Source: Variovorax sp. V93
GTDB lineage: Bacteria > Pseudomonadota > Gammaproteobacteria > Burkholderiales > Burkholderiaceae_C
DNA length: 64,000 nucleotides
Direction of reading: 5' to 3'
Assembly (NCBI RefSeq): GCF_041154485.1
Contig: NZ_AP028669.1
Span: forward strand, 2,976,001-3,040,000
The notes under the pieces were generated by a model that worked only from the letters and a program-made list of their open reading frames with translations, made no database searches and had not been told where the DNA came from. The position numbers and the translations under genes were made by a program. Positions 41,535 to 54,266 of this stretch are shown here, piece after piece; position 1 is the stretch's first letter; each line of letters starts with the position of its first letter.

Positions 41535-42479
41535 ATGGACCGCATCGACCTTCTCAAGGTGTTCCTGCGCGTGGCCGAAACCGGCAGCTTCACGCGTGCG
41601 GCCGATCGGCTCGCACTGCCGCGCGCCACCATCTCCACGGCGGTGCAGCAGCTCGAGGCGAAGCTGGGCTCGCGCCTCCTGCACCGGACCACGCGGCGCG
41701 TCGGCCTCACACCCGACGGCGAAGTGCTGCTGGAACGGGCCCGCACGCTGGTGGCCGACATGGAAGACATCGAGCAGCAGTTCCTGCCGTCGCGCAGCCA
41801 GGTGAGCGGACGGCTTAAGGTCGACGTGCCGAGCCGCATCGCGCGGCGGCTCATTGCGCCGGCGCTGCCGGATTTCTTCGAACGCTATCCGGCGATCGAA
41901 CTCGAACTCGGCTCCAGCGACCGTGCCGTGAACCTGGTGCTCGAAGGTGTCGACTGCGCGCTGCGCGTGGGCCCGTTGGCGAGCAGCAGCCTGGTGGCAC
42001 GGCCGCTGGGGCATTTCACGCTGATCAATTGCGCGAGCCCGGCCTACCTTGCGCGCCATGGCACGCCGCGCACGCCGGCGGACCTGCCGGAGCACACCGC
42101 GGTCAACTACGCCTCGCCGACCAGCGGCCGCGCGGCGCCGTGGGAGTGGCAGCACGACGGCGAGACCGCGGCGCTGCGCATGCGCAGCCAGGTGAGCGCA
42201 AACAACGCCGAGACCTACATCGCCTGCGCGCTGGCGGGGCTGGGGCTGATCCAGATCCCGGCCTACGACGTGCGCGAACACCTCGCGGCCGGCGAGCTGG
42301 CCGAGGTACTGCCCGAGGCGCGCGCCCAGCCGCTGCCGGTGCACCTGGTCTATCCGCACCGGCGCAACCTCTCGCGCCGCATGCAGGCCTTCGCGGGCTG
42401 GCTCGAGACGCTGCTCGCCGCGTCGCTCGATGCGCCCGAAGCACCGCGGCCGGCCGGCGCACGAACGCCGCGCAGGTAA
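41535..42479 (+). CDS. LysR family regulator (AaeR/CrgA-like)
   Basis: A 314-residue LysR protein starting MDRIDLLKVFLRVAETGSFT. The winged HTH is followed by [15 protein letters not shown] and a substrate-binding domain. It is closely similar in plan to the efflux LysR at 18.1 kb. It is divergent from the SDR gene by 130 nt, so that gene is the likely target. The C-terminal 20 residues are Ala/Pro/Arg-rich and probably disordered. Confidence 0.88.
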   Translation: MDRIDLLKVFLRVAETGSFTRAADRLALPRATISTAVQQLEAKLGSRLLHRTTRRVGLTPDGEVLLERARTLVADMEDIEQQFLPSRSQVSGRLKVDVPSRIARRLIAPALPDFFERYPAIELELGSSDRAVNLVLEGVDCALRVGPLASSSLVARPLGHFTLINCASPAYLARHGTPRTPADLPEHTAVNYASPTSGRAAPWEWQHDGETAALRMRSQVSANNAETYIACALAGLGLIQIPAYDVREHLAAGELAEVLPEARAQPLPVHLVYPHRRNLSRRMQAFAGWLETLLAASLDAPEAPRPAGARTPRR

Positions 42480-42491
42480 GCCGGGCCGGCC

Positions 42492-43436
42492 CTACGCCGC
42501 CCGCGCCCGCCCCGTGCGCTCGCGCACGAATTCCACGAAGCGCGCCAGCGCCGGATGCGCGGCCTGCGCAGGCCACACGAGGCTGGTTTCGCAGGCCGGC
42601 AGCGCCACGCGGCGCCGGCCCGCGCCCTTGAACTCGCCGGCCTCCCGATAGACCACCCCGGCGCGCCGGAACTGCATCACGCTGTGCGGCACCCAGGCCA
42701 CGCCGATGCCGCCCGACACCAGGTTGACGATGGTCTGCATCTGGATCGCCTCCTGCGCCACCTGCGGCGTGCGCCCCGCCGCGTGATAGAGGTCGAAGAC
42801 CGCATCGTGCAGCGACGGCACGATGCGGCGCGGAAAGATCACGAGCGGTTCGGCCAGCACCTCGGCCAGCGGCACGGGCCGCGCACGCGCGAGCCGGTGC
42901 TGCGACGGCAGCGCCAGCACCAGCGCCTCCTCCTCCACCGGCAGGCGCGCCAGCCCGGGCGGCGCGGCGCCCGGCGAATGCAGCATCAGGCCGGCGTCGA
43001 TCTCGCCGCGCGCGAAGGCCTCGAGCTGCACGTCGCCCGTGGCCTCGACCAGTTCGAGCGCCACTTCCGGGCAGCGCACGCGGAATTCGCGCACCCAGGC
43101 CGGCAGCTGCTCGAAACCGACGGTCGAGACGAAGGCGATGCGCACGCGCCCCACCTGCCCCGCTGCCGCCGCGCGGGCCCGCGCCGGCAGCGCCTGGGCG
43201 CGCGCCAGCAGCTCGCGCACGTCGGGCAGCAGCGCCTCCGCGGCCGGCGTGAGCGCGACGCGCCGGCGCGTGCGGTCGAACAGCACCACACCCAGCGTTT
43301 TCTCGAGCTGGGCGATGGCCTGCGTCACCGGCGGCTGGGTCATGTGCAGCCGCAGCGCGGCGCGGCCGAAGTGCAGCTCCTCGGCCACGGCCACGAACTG
43401 GCGCCATGCGCGCAGGTCGATCAAGGCATCTTTCAT
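42492..43436 (-). CDS. LysR family regulator divergent from ilvD
   Basis: A 314-residue LysR regulator of a different branch, starting [23 protein letters not shown] residues include [17 protein letters not shown] and [12 protein letters not shown]. The effector domain follows. It is divergent from ilvD by 104 nt and converges on the preceding LysR gene (12 nt apart). Control of ilvD is possible but not shown. Confidence 0.85.
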   Translation of the reverse strand: MKDALIDLRAWRQFVAVAEELHFGRAALRLHMTQPPVTQAIAQLEKTLGVVLFDRTRRRVALTPAAEALLPDVRELLARAQALPARARAAAAGQVGRVRIAFVSTVGFEQLPAWVREFRVRCPEVALELVEATGDVQLEAFARGEIDAGLMLHSPGAAPPGLARLPVEEEALVLALPSQHRLARARPVPLAEVLAEPLVIFPRRIVPSLHDAVFDLYHAAGRTPQVAQEAIQMQTIVNLVSGGIGVAWVPHSVMQFRRAGVVYREAGEFKGAGRRRVALPACETSLVWPAQAAHPALARFVEFVRERTGRARAA

Positions 43437-43540
43437 ATGCCAAGCATATCAATCGGCGCGAGAAAATGGATTGGAATGAATCAATGAGAAGTCCGATACT
43501 TGGAATTCCCCTCGATCTCCCCCACGACACAAGAGACACC

Positions 43541-45235
43541 ATGGACACCAAACCCATCCAGATCAACCGCCGCAGCGCCAACATCGTCGAAGGCAAGAGC
43601 CGCGCGCCCAACCGCTCGATGTTCTACGCCATGGGTTACGAAGAGGCCGACTTCAAGAAGCCGATGGTCGGCGTCGCCAACGGCCACAGCACCATCACGC
43701 CCTGCAACTCGGGCCTGCAGAAGCTGGCCGACGCGGCCATCGCGGGCATCGAGGAAGCCGGCGGCAACGCGCAGGTGTTCGGCACCCCCACCATCTCCGA
43801 CGGCATGGCCATGGGCACCGAAGGCATGAAGTACTCGCTGGTGAGCCGCGAGGTCATCTCCGACTGCATCGAGACCTGCGTCGGAGGCCAGTGGATGGAC
43901 GGCGTGCTGGTGGTCGGCGGCTGCGACAAGAACATGCCCGGCGGCCTCATGGGCATGCTGCGCGCCAACGTGCCGGCGATCTACGTCTACGGCGGCACCA
44001 TCCTGCCGGGCCGCTACAAGGGACAGGACCTCAACATCGTGAGCGTGTTCGAGGCCGTGGGCCAGAACGCCGCCGGCAACATGAGCGACGAAGACCTGCA
44101 CGAGATCGAGAAGCGCGCGATTCCCGGCACCGGCTCCTGCGGCGGCATGTACACGGCCAACACCATGTCCAGCGCGTTCGAGGCGCTCGGCATCTCGCTG
44201 CCCTACTCGTCGACCATGGCGAACCCGCACGACGAGAAGGCCAACTCGGCCAAGGAATCGGCCAAGGTGCTGATCGAGGCCATCAAGAAGGACATCAAGC
44301 CGCGCGACATCGTGACCAGGAAGGCCATCGAGAACGCGGTGGCGGTGATCATGGCCACGGGCGGCTCCACCAACGCGGTGCTGCACTTCCTGGCCATTGC
44401 GCACGCGGCCGGGGTCGAGTGGTCCATCGACGATTTCGAGCGCATGCGCAAGAAGGTGCCGGTGATCTGCGACCTGAAGCCCTCGGGCAAGTACCTCGCG
44501 GTCGACCTACACCAGGCCGGCGGCATCCCGCAGGTCATGAAGGTGCTGCTGAACGCGGGCCTGCTGCACGGCGACTGCATCACCATCACCGGCCAGACAA
44601 TCGCCGAAGTGCTGAAGGACGTGCCCGACGTGCCGCGTGCCGACCAGGACGTGATCCGCCCGATCGACAAGCCGATGTACGAAGAAGGCCACCTGGCCAT
44701 CCTCAAGGGCAACCTGTCGCCCGAAGGCGCGGTCGCCAAGATCACCGGCCTCAAGAACCCGGTCATCACCGGACCGGCGCGCGTGTTCGACGACGAGCAG
44801 TCGGCGCTCAAGGCCATTCTCGACGGCAAGATCAAGGCCGGCGACGTGATGGTGCTGCGCTACCTCGGCCCCAAGGGCGGCCCGGGCATGCCCGAGATGC
44901 TTGCGCCCACGGGCGCGCTGATCGGCGCGGGCCTCGGCGAAAGCGTGGGCCTGATCACCGACGGCCGCTTCTCGGGCGGCACCTGGGGCATGGTGGTGGG
45001 CCACGTCGCGCCCGAAGCGGCGGCGGGCGGCACCATCGCCTTCGTGAACGAGGGCGACTCGATCACCATCGACGCGCACAAGCTGGTGCTCGAGCTCAAC
45101 GTGCCCGAAGCCGAGCTGGCCAAGCGCCGCGAAGGCTGGACGCCGCCGGCGCCGCGCTACACGCGCGGCGTGCAGGCCAAGTTCGCGTTCAATGCCTCGA
45201 GCGCCAGCTCGGGCGCGGTGCTCGACAAGTTCTGA
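43541..45235 (+). CDS. ilvD: Dihydroxy-acid dehydratase
   Basis: Makes 2-oxoisovalerate and 2-oxo-3-methylvalerate in branched-chain amino acid synthesis. The 564-residue protein has the iron-sulfur ligands C55 (T-P-C-N-S-G), C128 ([10 protein letters not shown]) and C200 ([12 protein letters not shown]), plus S-D-G-R-F-S-G-G-T near residue 475. The length matches the 2Fe-2S type. I chose the ATG at 43541 ([18 protein letters not shown]); the frame open upstream to 43406 has no family support. It is not linked to other ilv genes here. Confidence 0.92.
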   Translation: MDTKPIQINRRSANIVEGKSRAPNRSMFYAMGYEEADFKKPMVGVANGHSTITPCNSGLQKLADAAIAGIEEAGGNAQVFGTPTISDGMAMGTEGMKYSLVSREVISDCIETCVGGQWMDGVLVVGGCDKNMPGGLMGMLRANVPAIYVYGGTILPGRYKGQDLNIVSVFEAVGQNAAGNMSDEDLHEIEKRAIPGTGSCGGMYTANTMSSAFEALGISLPYSSTMANPHDEKANSAKESAKVLIEAIKKDIKPRDIVTRKAIENAVAVIMATGGSTNAVLHFLAIAHAAGVEWSIDDFERMRKKVPVICDLKPSGKYLAVDLHQAGGIPQVMKVLLNAGLLHGDCITITGQTIAEVLKDVPDVPRADQDVIRPIDKPMYEEGHLAILKGNLSPEGAVAKITGLKNPVITGPARVFDDEQSALKAILDGKIKAGDVMVLRYLGPKGGPGMPEMLAPTGALIGAGLGESVGLITDGRFSGGTWGMVVGHVAPEAAAGGTIAFVNEGDSITIDAHKLVLELNVPEAELAKRREGWTPPAPRYTRGVQAKFAFNASSASSGAVLDKF

Positions 45236-45262
45236 GGCCGACGGGCGATCAGGGCCTGCCGG

Positions 45263-45517
45263 TCAGCGCTTGGGGCGTTGGCCCTTGCTGCCGGGCAGGC
45301 CCATGTTGCTGCGCTGGCGGTCGATGCGCGCCTGCTTGCGCGCTTCCTCGCGCTCGATGACCTTGCGCTTGGTGTAGCCCGACGAATCGGCCCAGGCCCA
45401 CCATGCCACGGCCATGGCAAAGGGCGACAGCACGATCCACCAGTTCCAGCCGGCCACCATGCCCACCTCGAAGTACTTGAGGCCCACGCCGAGCAGGCCC
45501 AACAGCAGAAAAAGCAT
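45263..45517 (-). CDS. Small Trp-rich membrane protein (TIGR04438-like)
   Basis: An 84-residue protein with two hydrophobic segments (residues 1-20 and about 26-44) and many tryptophans (G-W-N-W-W, A-W-W-A-W-A), followed by a basic charged tail R-E-E-A-R-K-Q-A-R-I-D-R-Q-R. This matches the small Trp-rich family known from betaproteobacteria. Function unknown. It converges on ilvD with a 27-nt gap and is divergent from the cytochrome c gene. Confidence 0.78.
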   Translation of the reverse strand: MLFLLLGLLGVGLKYFEVGMVAGWNWWIVLSPFAMAVAWWAWADSSGYTKRKVIEREEARKQARIDRQRSNMGLPGSKGQRPKR

Positions 45518-45625
45518 CGCGAATCCCTCCGGGTTTTTGTTGGCAACGCTTCCGGACGCCGGTCCACGGCGCTACCTACAATCGCGTTGCATCGAATGTA
45601 ACCCAGCCATTACGAATAAAGCCCC

Positions 45626-45931
45626 ATGAAAAGACTCCTGTCATTCGCGGTTCTCGGCCTCGGCCTGGCGGCGCCCGCCTTTGCCGACCTGGCGCTGGCG
45701 ACGTCGAAGAACTGCATGAGCTGCCATGCGGTGGACCGCAAGGTGCTCGGCCCCGCCTTCAAGGACGTGGCCGCCAAGTACAAGGGCAACGCCGGTGCCG
45801 TCGACATGCTGGCGGCAAAGATCATCAAGGGCGGCTCGGGCGTGTGGGGGCCGTTGGCGATGCCGGCCAACACCCAGGTCAGCGAAGCCGACGCCAAGAA
45901 GCTGGCGGCCTGGGTGCTGCTGGCGCGCTGA
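45626..45931 (+). CDS. Periplasmic c-type cytochrome (class I, c551/c552-like)
   Basis: A 101-residue electron carrier: a signal peptide cut after A-F-A-20, haem motif C30-M-S-C33-H34, and a probable axial Met near residue 79 in W-G-P-L-A-M-P-A-N. The mature size of about 81 residues fits the small c551/c552 class. It may serve an oxidase or dehydrogenase elsewhere. It converges on the LapA-like gene with 9 nt between. Confidence 0.9.
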   Translation: MKRLLSFAVLGLGLAAPAFADLALATSKNCMSCHAVDRKVLGPAFKDVAAKYKGNAGAVDMLAAKIIKGGSGVWGPLAMPANTQVSEADAKKLAAWVLLAR

Positions 45932-45940
45932 CGCGGCTCG

Positions 45941-46441
45941 TCAGATCCGCGGATCGATGTCCGTGGGCAGCGGCTTGCGCTCGATGCGGTCTTCGAGCTG
46001 GCCGATGTGCGCGGCCACGGTGTTGTCGGACTGCTCCGAGCGCTGGCGGATCACGCTCTCGACCTGCCCCAGCCGCGTCAGCAGTGCGGCATGCCGGTCG
46101 GCGTTCTGCGCCATGTGCTTGGTTTCCTGCGCCTCGAGGAAATTGCGCAGTTCGGTGAAGCGCGAGGCCTCGGCCTTGTCGGCCAGGTCGCGCTGCACCT
46201 GCATTTCCCTGTTGTGGCGCTTGGCGTCGAGCAGCACAGAGCTGTGCAGGTACAGAACATAGACCAGGAAGAACACGCCGAGGGCCACCGTCAGCCCCAG
46301 CATCATGAGGCCCAGCGGCGCGGACACGGTCATGAAGCCCAGCGACACCGGCACCGGTGACGAGAGCGTGCCCCAGTTGAGCGCGGCGAGCGCCGCGATC
46401 AGCAGCAGGATGACGAACAGGAAAGCAGATCTCACGCCCAT
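45941..46441 (-). CDS. LapA/DUF1049-like membrane protein with coiled-coil tail
   Basis: A 166-residue protein. Two N-terminal membrane segments (about residues 3-20 and 38-62) are separated by the N-W-G-T-L-S-S-P-V-P-V-S-L-G-F segment typical of DUF1049/LapA proteins. The cytosolic tail from about 70 on is charged, helical and coiled-coil-like (L-L-D-A-K-R-H-N-R-E-M-Q-V-Q-R-D-L). I chose the ATG at 46441 (MGVRSAFLFV); upstream in-frame codons read as non-coding. The role in lipopolysaccharide assembly known for LapA is only suggested. Confidence 0.68.
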   Translation of the reverse strand: MGVRSAFLFVILLLIAALAALNWGTLSSPVPVSLGFMTVSAPLGLMMLGLTVALGVFFLVYVLYLHSSVLLDAKRHNREMQVQRDLADKAEASRFTELRNFLEAQETKHMAQNADRHAALLTRLGQVESVIRQRSEQSDNTVAAHIGQLEDRIERKPLPTDIDPRI

Positions 46442-46478
46442 GGGGGCCTCCTTCGTAAAGATCGAACACAGTGAACTC

Positions 46479-46502
46479 GCCATGCACGTCGAGGTGCATG
46501 GC
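46479..46502. other. Perfect stem-loop between acs and the LapA-like gene
   Basis: A 9-bp perfect stem GCCATGCAC/GTGCATGGC with a 6-nt loop, in the 139-nt gap downstream of acs. There is no T-tract on either strand, so it is not a standard terminator. It may protect or process the acs message 3' end or mark the LapA-like leader. Confidence 0.4.
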
Positions 46503-46580
46503 AACTGCGCCGGTTTTACCTCAGGCCGCGGGCCGCAAAGGCCCCTGCTTCCCACTAACGGCCATGTCCTACAGATCGAA

Positions 46581-48581
<2,001 letters not shown>

Positions 48582-48656
48582 TTTCTTGTCTCCTTGATCT
48601 AGGTGCGGCCGTAATGTCGGCGGGTCCACTTACGGGCCACTGACGGTTGCGATGTT

Positions 48657-48708
48657 AGGGCCTGTTCACCCTGCCAGCGGAGATCCGTTGGCAGGGTGAA
48701 CAGGCCCT
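48657..48708. repeat. 52-nt near-perfect palindrome upstream of acs
   Basis: Two 20-bp perfectly complementary arms (48657-48676 and 48689-48708, starting AGGGCCTGTTCACCCTGCCA) flank a 12-nt centre that itself contains CGGA/TCCG. The only unpaired positions are one G/T pair and the two central bases. It lies between the divergent acs and YqhA-like genes, so it does not follow any gene as a terminator would. It could be a cruciform or operator, an RNA hairpin in a leader, or a mobile REP-like unit. Confidence 0.75.
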
Positions 48709-48777
48709 CGCAGGGTTATCACGAGTCGGACATGGGGGCACCTCTAGAATCGCCGGTCGTTTCCAATCATCCTCTCC

Positions 48778-49413
48778 ATGTCCGCTCCCGAATCCTTCGA
48801 CCGCCCGAATACGCCTGTTCCAGCCCGCGGCTCGCCGCTCCGGCCGCTGCCCAAGCTGATTTTCGCGAGCCGTTGGCTGCAGTTACCGCTGTACCTGGGG
48901 CTGATCGTGGCGCAGGCTGTGTACGTGGTGCACTTCCTGGTCGAGTTGCTGCACCTGGTGGAGGCGGCCTTCGGCAGCAAGGACGCGCTGCAGGCGCTGA
49001 TCACCAGCATCGGCTACAAGACCACCGCGCCGGTGGGCACGCTCAACGAAACCGTGATCATGCTGGTGGTGCTGGCGCTGATCGACGTGGTGATGATCTC
49101 CAACCTGCTGATCATGGTGATCGTGGGCGGCTACGAAACCTTCGTGAGCCGCATGGACCTCGAAGGCCACCGCGACCAGCCCGAGTGGCTGAGCCACGTG
49201 AACGCCTCGGTGCTCAAGGTGAAGCTGGCCACGGCCATCATCGGCATCAGTTCCATCCACCTGCTGAAGACCTTCATCAACGCGGACAACTACACAGACA
49301 AGGTGCTGATCGCCCAGACCGTGATCCACATCGCGTTCCTGTTCTCGGCCATGGCCATCGCCTACACCGACAAGCTGATGAACGAGGCCGCGGCGGCCAA
49401 CACGCGCCACTAA
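48778..49413 (+). CDS. YqhA/TIGR00645 family inner membrane protein
   Basis: A 211-residue membrane protein of the YqhA family. It has a Pro-rich cytosolic head of about 28 residues, then about four hydrophobic segments, with the conserved loop [22 protein letters not shown] near residue 90 and G-G-Y-E-T-F-V-S near 118. Function unknown. Its stop overlaps the stop of the convergent LysR gene by 4 nt. Confidence 0.87.
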   Translation: MSAPESFDRPNTPVPARGSPLRPLPKLIFASRWLQLPLYLGLIVAQAVYVVHFLVELLHLVEAAFGSKDALQALITSIGYKTTAPVGTLNETVIMLVVLALIDVVMISNLLIMVIVGGYETFVSRMDLEGHRDQPEWLSHVNASVLKVKLATAIIGISSIHLLKTFINADNYTDKVLIAQTVIHIAFLFSAMAIAYTDKLMNEAAAANTRH

Positions 49414-50318
49414 GGCATGTCCCAGGCCGGCGTTTCCGTGAAGCGCGCGGCCAGGAAATCGAGCATCGTGCGCAGCGTGGCCGGCATGTGCTTGCGCGAG
49501 GCGTACACCGCATACATACCCACCACCTGCGGCTCGACATCGCCGAAGAGCCGCACCAGTTCGCCTTCCTTCAGCAGCGGCGCCGCCAGATAGGTCGGCA
49601 ACATCGCGATGCCGGCCCCCGCCCGGGCCAGGCACATCAGGCTGGCCGCATCGTTGGCCGACACATTGCCGCCCACGGCCACCGACGCCGGCTCGCCGGT
49701 GTCCCTGCGCGTGAAATTCCAGAGGCTGCGCCCGAAGTACGAATGCGTGAGGCAATTGCGCTGGGCCAGCTCTTCCAGGCGCAGCGGCTGGCCATGCTCC
49801 TTCAGGTAGGCCGGCGACGCGCACACGGCCGAGCGGCAATCGGTGAGCCGCCGCGCGATCAGGTTGGGATCGATCTCCGCGGCCACGCGGATCGCCAGGT
49901 CGATGCGCTCGTCCACGAGGTTCACCGCCCGGTCGAGCAGCACCAGGTCGACGGCCACGCCTGGATAGAGCCGCACGTACTCGGCCACCGCATCGGCCAG
50001 CTGCGCCTGCGCGAAAGAGGTGCTGGCCGTGATGCGCAGCTGGCCGCGCGGCGCCTCCGCCGGCTGCCGCACGGCTTCCTGCATGTCGCCCGCGAGTTCG
50101 AGCACCTGGCGGCAGCGCGGCAGCAACTCCTCGCCCGCCGCCGTGAGGCTCAGCCGGCGCGTCGTGCGGTGCAAGAGGCGTGCGCCGGTCCATTGCTCGA
50201 GCTCGGCCACGTAGCGCGTGACCACCGGGCGCGAGAGGTCGAGCTTGTCGGCCGCGGCCGAAAGGCTGCCCGCATCCACCACTGTGACGAACACGCGCAT
50301 TGCATTCAATCGATCCAT
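49410..50318 (-). CDS. LysR family regulator divergent from an SDR-like oxidoreductase
   Basis: A 302-residue LysR regulator: [23 protein letters not shown] with [12 protein letters not shown], followed by the effector-binding domain. I chose the ATG at 50318. It is divergent (102 nt) from the NAD(P)H-binding protein gene, a common regulator-target pair for this branch; inducer unknown. Confidence 0.88.
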   Translation of the reverse strand: MDRLNAMRVFVTVVDAGSLSAAADKLDLSRPVVTRYVAELEQWTGARLLHRTTRRLSLTAAGEELLPRCRQVLELAGDMQEAVRQPAEAPRGQLRITASTSFAQAQLADAVAEYVRLYPGVAVDLVLLDRAVNLVDERIDLAIRVAAEIDPNLIARRLTDCRSAVCASPAYLKEHGQPLRLEELAQRNCLTHSYFGRSLWNFTRRDTGEPASVAVGGNVSANDAASLMCLARAGAGIAMLPTYLAAPLLKEGELVRLFGDVEPQVVGMYAVYASRKHMPATLRTMLDFLAARFTETPAWDMP

Positions 50319-50420
50319 TCGAACGATTTTAGGAATAAACAAGCGCGCAATTCGAGGTATTTCTTTCGAAACCAGAAACCTAAGATGCGCTTCATCCCAA
50401 CCATTTTCAGGAGCCATTCA

Positions 50421-51038
50421 ATGAGCCACATCGCCATCATCGGCGCCACCGGACGCGCCGGCGGCCGCCTTCTCGAAGAGGCCCTGCGCCGAGGCCACAC
50501 AGTGACGGCCATCGCGCGCAAGGCGAGCGAAAAGCTGTCGGGCCGCGCCAATGTGAAGGCCGTGGACCTCGACGTGCTCGACGGTACCGCGCTCGAAAAG
50601 GCACTGGCCGGCCACGACGCCGTGTTCAGCGCCGCGCACTTCGCCAGCGTGCCGCCCGCGGCCATCATCGAGCCGGCCAGGCGCGCGGGCGTGAAGCGCC
50701 TGCTGGTGGTCGGCGGCGCCGGCAGCCTGTTCGCGGCACCGGGCTTGAAGGTGATCGACACGCCGAACTTCCCCGAGGCGTACAAGGCCGAGGCCTCCGC
50801 AGGCGCCGCATTCCTGGAGGTGCTGCGCAACGAGAAGGAGCTCGACTGGACTTTTCTCTCGCCCTCGGCCGAATTCGTCGAAGGCGAGCGCACCGGCAAA
50901 TTCCGCCTGGGCAAGGACGACCTGCTCGTGAGCGCCGAAGGCCGCAGCTGGATCACCTTCGAGGACTACGCGATCGCATTCATCGACGAGCTCGAGAAGC
51001 CCGTTCACTCGCGCCAGCGCTACACGGTCGGGTACTGA
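50421..51038 (+). CDS. NAD(P)-dependent oxidoreductase, atypical SDR (NAD(P)H-binding, YwnB-like)
   Basis: A 205-residue single-domain Rossmann protein. MSHIAIIGATGRAGGRLLEE gives the G-x-x-G-x-x-G cofactor loop, with A-I-A-R-K at the end of strand 2. The classical Y-x3-K pair is absent, as is usual in this atypical group. GGAG lies 7 nt before the ATG at 50421. It is the likely target of the divergent LysR gene. Members act as quinone or flavin-type reductases or sensors; no substrate can be assigned. Confidence 0.82.
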   Translation: MSHIAIIGATGRAGGRLLEEALRRGHTVTAIARKASEKLSGRANVKAVDLDVLDGTALEKALAGHDAVFSAAHFASVPPAAIIEPARRAGVKRLLVVGGAGSLFAAPGLKVIDTPNFPEAYKAEASAGAAFLEVLRNEKELDWTFLSPSAEFVEGERTGKFRLGKDDLLVSAEGRSWITFEDYAIAFIDELEKPVHSRQRYTVGY

Positions 51039-51042
51039 TCGC

Positions 51043-52440
<1,398 letters not shown>

Positions 52441-52575
52441 GGTGAAAAAGCTCCGCAGTCTTGGATGGTTGCACCCGCTCGCCGGGCGCGAGGCCGAGTA
52501 TGGCCTCGATAAGAATGGCTCGCATTTGACGAGGCTTTGCTGCCCCGTACATCCGGCCGACGATACGCCGTGGGC

Positions 52576-52605
52576 TTGACTCACGTAATGTCAAAAAGTT
52601 ATAAT
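52576..52605 (+). promoter_or_regulatory. Consensus sigma-70 promoter upstream of proVWX
   Basis: TTGACT, an 18-bp spacer and a perfect TATAAT (52600-52605), the best promoter match in the window. Transcription should begin near 52612, leaving about 380 nt of leader before proV. Confidence 0.8.
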
Positions 52606-52611
52606 TGCGGT

Positions 52612-52991
52612 CTTCAGACGACCAACAAGTCATGTTGGTTGCCCTTGCGCTACTCGCGGATCACCGAATCCCGTCGCGGTGCAAGGCTCTTCCCGCCGGG
52701 CCCTGCCCGGCAAACCGGCCGGAACTTTCCGGCCCCACTGCCACGTCACGCTCATCCAGGCGGCGCCCCTCGACCAGGCCCGCCGCCCTGCGAATGAAGC
52801 ATCCGGCGGGCACTGGCTTCGTCGCCATGTCGTCTTCAGTGCCTGTCGGCAGCCCTCGAGGCTCGCCGGGCCATTGCACGCGCTTTTCTTCACGCGCTCT
52901 CTGTTCGGGCAGCCCCATCGGCTGATGGCGTGGCCGTTGCCGCCCTCCGGGGCGGTGCTGTGTCCAACCTTCGCACAAGGAGCCCCGGCGT
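52612..52991 (+). promoter_or_regulatory. Long structured 5' leader of proVWX
   Basis: About 380 nt with no convincing coding frame. Near the 5' end are three perfect hairpins: ACCAACA/TGTTGGT (52621-52639, 5-nt loop), GCCGGGC/GCCCGGC (52695-52711, 3-nt loop) and GGCCGGAA/TTCCGGCC (52717-52734, 2-nt loop). None is followed by a T-tract. It ends with AAGGAG 9 nt before the proV ATG. It could be a regulatory leader or a separate small RNA. The rest of the gap, 52441-52575 next to fumC, shows nothing I can name. Confidence 0.5.
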
Positions 52992-54245
52992 ATGGCCAAA
53001 GGAATTCTCATCGACCATGTCTTCAAGGTGTTCGGCGATTCGCCCGAACAGGCGCTAGAACTCGTCCGCCGAGGTTTTTCGAAGAAGGAAATCCTCGCGC
53101 AGACGGGCCAGTCGATCGGCGTGTTCGATGCCACCTTCGAAATCCAGGCCGGCGAGATCTTCGTCATCATGGGCCTCTCGGGTTCGGGCAAGTCGACGCT
53201 GGTGCGCCTCCTGAACCGTCTGATCGAGCCGACCGCCGGGCGCATCGTGATCGACGGCGCGGACATCAACGAGCACTCCGACGCCAGGTTGCGCGCGCTG
53301 CGCCGCAAGGACATCAGCATGGTGTTCCAGTCGTTCGCGCTGATGCCGCACATGTCGGTGCGCGAGAACACCGCCTTCGGCCTCGAACTGTCGGGCACGA
53401 GCAGGAAGGAACGCCTCGCGCAGGCCGACCTGGCGCTCGCGCAGGTGGGCCTCGCGGGCTGGGGCGACAGCTATCCCGACGAGCTTTCCGGCGGCATGCA
53501 GCAGCGCGTGGGCCTGGCGCGCGCACTGGCCTCGGACCCTTCGATCCTGCTGATGGACGAGGCCTTCTCGGCGCTCGATCCGATCATCCGCACCGAGATG
53601 CAGTCGGAACTGCTGCGGCTGCAGAAGGAGCAGCGGCGCACCATCGTCTTCATCTCGCACGACCTCGACGAAGCCATGCGCATCGGCGACCGCATCGCGA
53701 TCATGAAGGACGGCCAGGTGATCCAGGTCGGCACGCCCGACGAGATCCTGCGCAGCCCCGCCGACGACTACGTGCGCAGCTTCGTGCGCGGTGTCGATGC
53801 GGCGGCCGTGTTCAAGGCGGCGGACATCGCGCGCAAGTCGCTCACGGTGGTGTGCGAGCACCCCGAGCGCGGCGCGCGCGCGGCGCTCAAGCTGCTCGAA
53901 GACCAGGACCGCGACTTCGCCTACGTGACGAGCCCGAACAAGCGCTTCCTCGGCGTGGTGTCGGCGGACACGCTGCGCGGCGCGCTCGACGGGCATTCAG
54001 GCTCGCTGGGGCTGCAGCACGCATTCATCGACGACCTGCCGCGCATCGATGCCGAAGCCCCGGTGGCAGGCCTGATCGGCCAACTCGCGCAGGCGCCGTG
54101 CGCGCTGCCGGTGGTGGCGAACGACGGCCGCTTCTGCGGTGCGATCAGCAAGACGACGCTGCTCAAGTTCCTGGACCGCGACACGCCGCCGATCGAGCCC
54201 GTCCTGCCCAACGCCGCACCCGCGCTCGCCGCAGAGCCGCACTGA
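52992..54245 (+). CDS. proV: Glycine betaine/proline betaine ABC transporter ATPase
   Basis: A 417-residue ATPase of the ProU osmoprotectant importer. The N-terminal extension (residues 1-40) is typical of ProV. Walker A is G-L-S-G-S-G-K-S-T near 61, signature L-S-G-G-M-Q-Q-R near 165, and Walker B I-L-L-M-D-E-A-F near 186. The C-terminal ~140 residues form a CBS-type module that senses ionic strength in relatives. It is first of three genes; proW follows after 21 nt. Confidence 0.93.
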   Translation: MAKGILIDHVFKVFGDSPEQALELVRRGFSKKEILAQTGQSIGVFDATFEIQAGEIFVIMGLSGSGKSTLVRLLNRLIEPTAGRIVIDGADINEHSDARLRALRRKDISMVFQSFALMPHMSVRENTAFGLELSGTSRKERLAQADLALAQVGLAGWGDSYPDELSGGMQQRVGLARALASDPSILLMDEAFSALDPIIRTEMQSELLRLQKEQRRTIVFISHDLDEAMRIGDRIAIMKDGQVIQVGTPDEILRSPADDYVRSFVRGVDAAAVFKAADIARKSLTVVCEHPERGARAALKLLEDQDRDFAYVTSPNKRFLGVVSADTLRGALDGHSGSLGLQHAFIDDLPRIDAEAPVAGLIGQLAQAPCALPVVANDGRFCGAISKTTLLKFLDRDTPPIEPVLPNAAPALAAEPH

Positions 54246-54266
54246 ATTCACGAAGGCCCCTGAACG

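Noticed and set aside
52605..52925. A 106-codon frame in the proVWX leader
   Set aside because: No ribosome-binding site; the composition drifts to Arg/Ser/Pro-rich text typical of GC-rich non-coding DNA.
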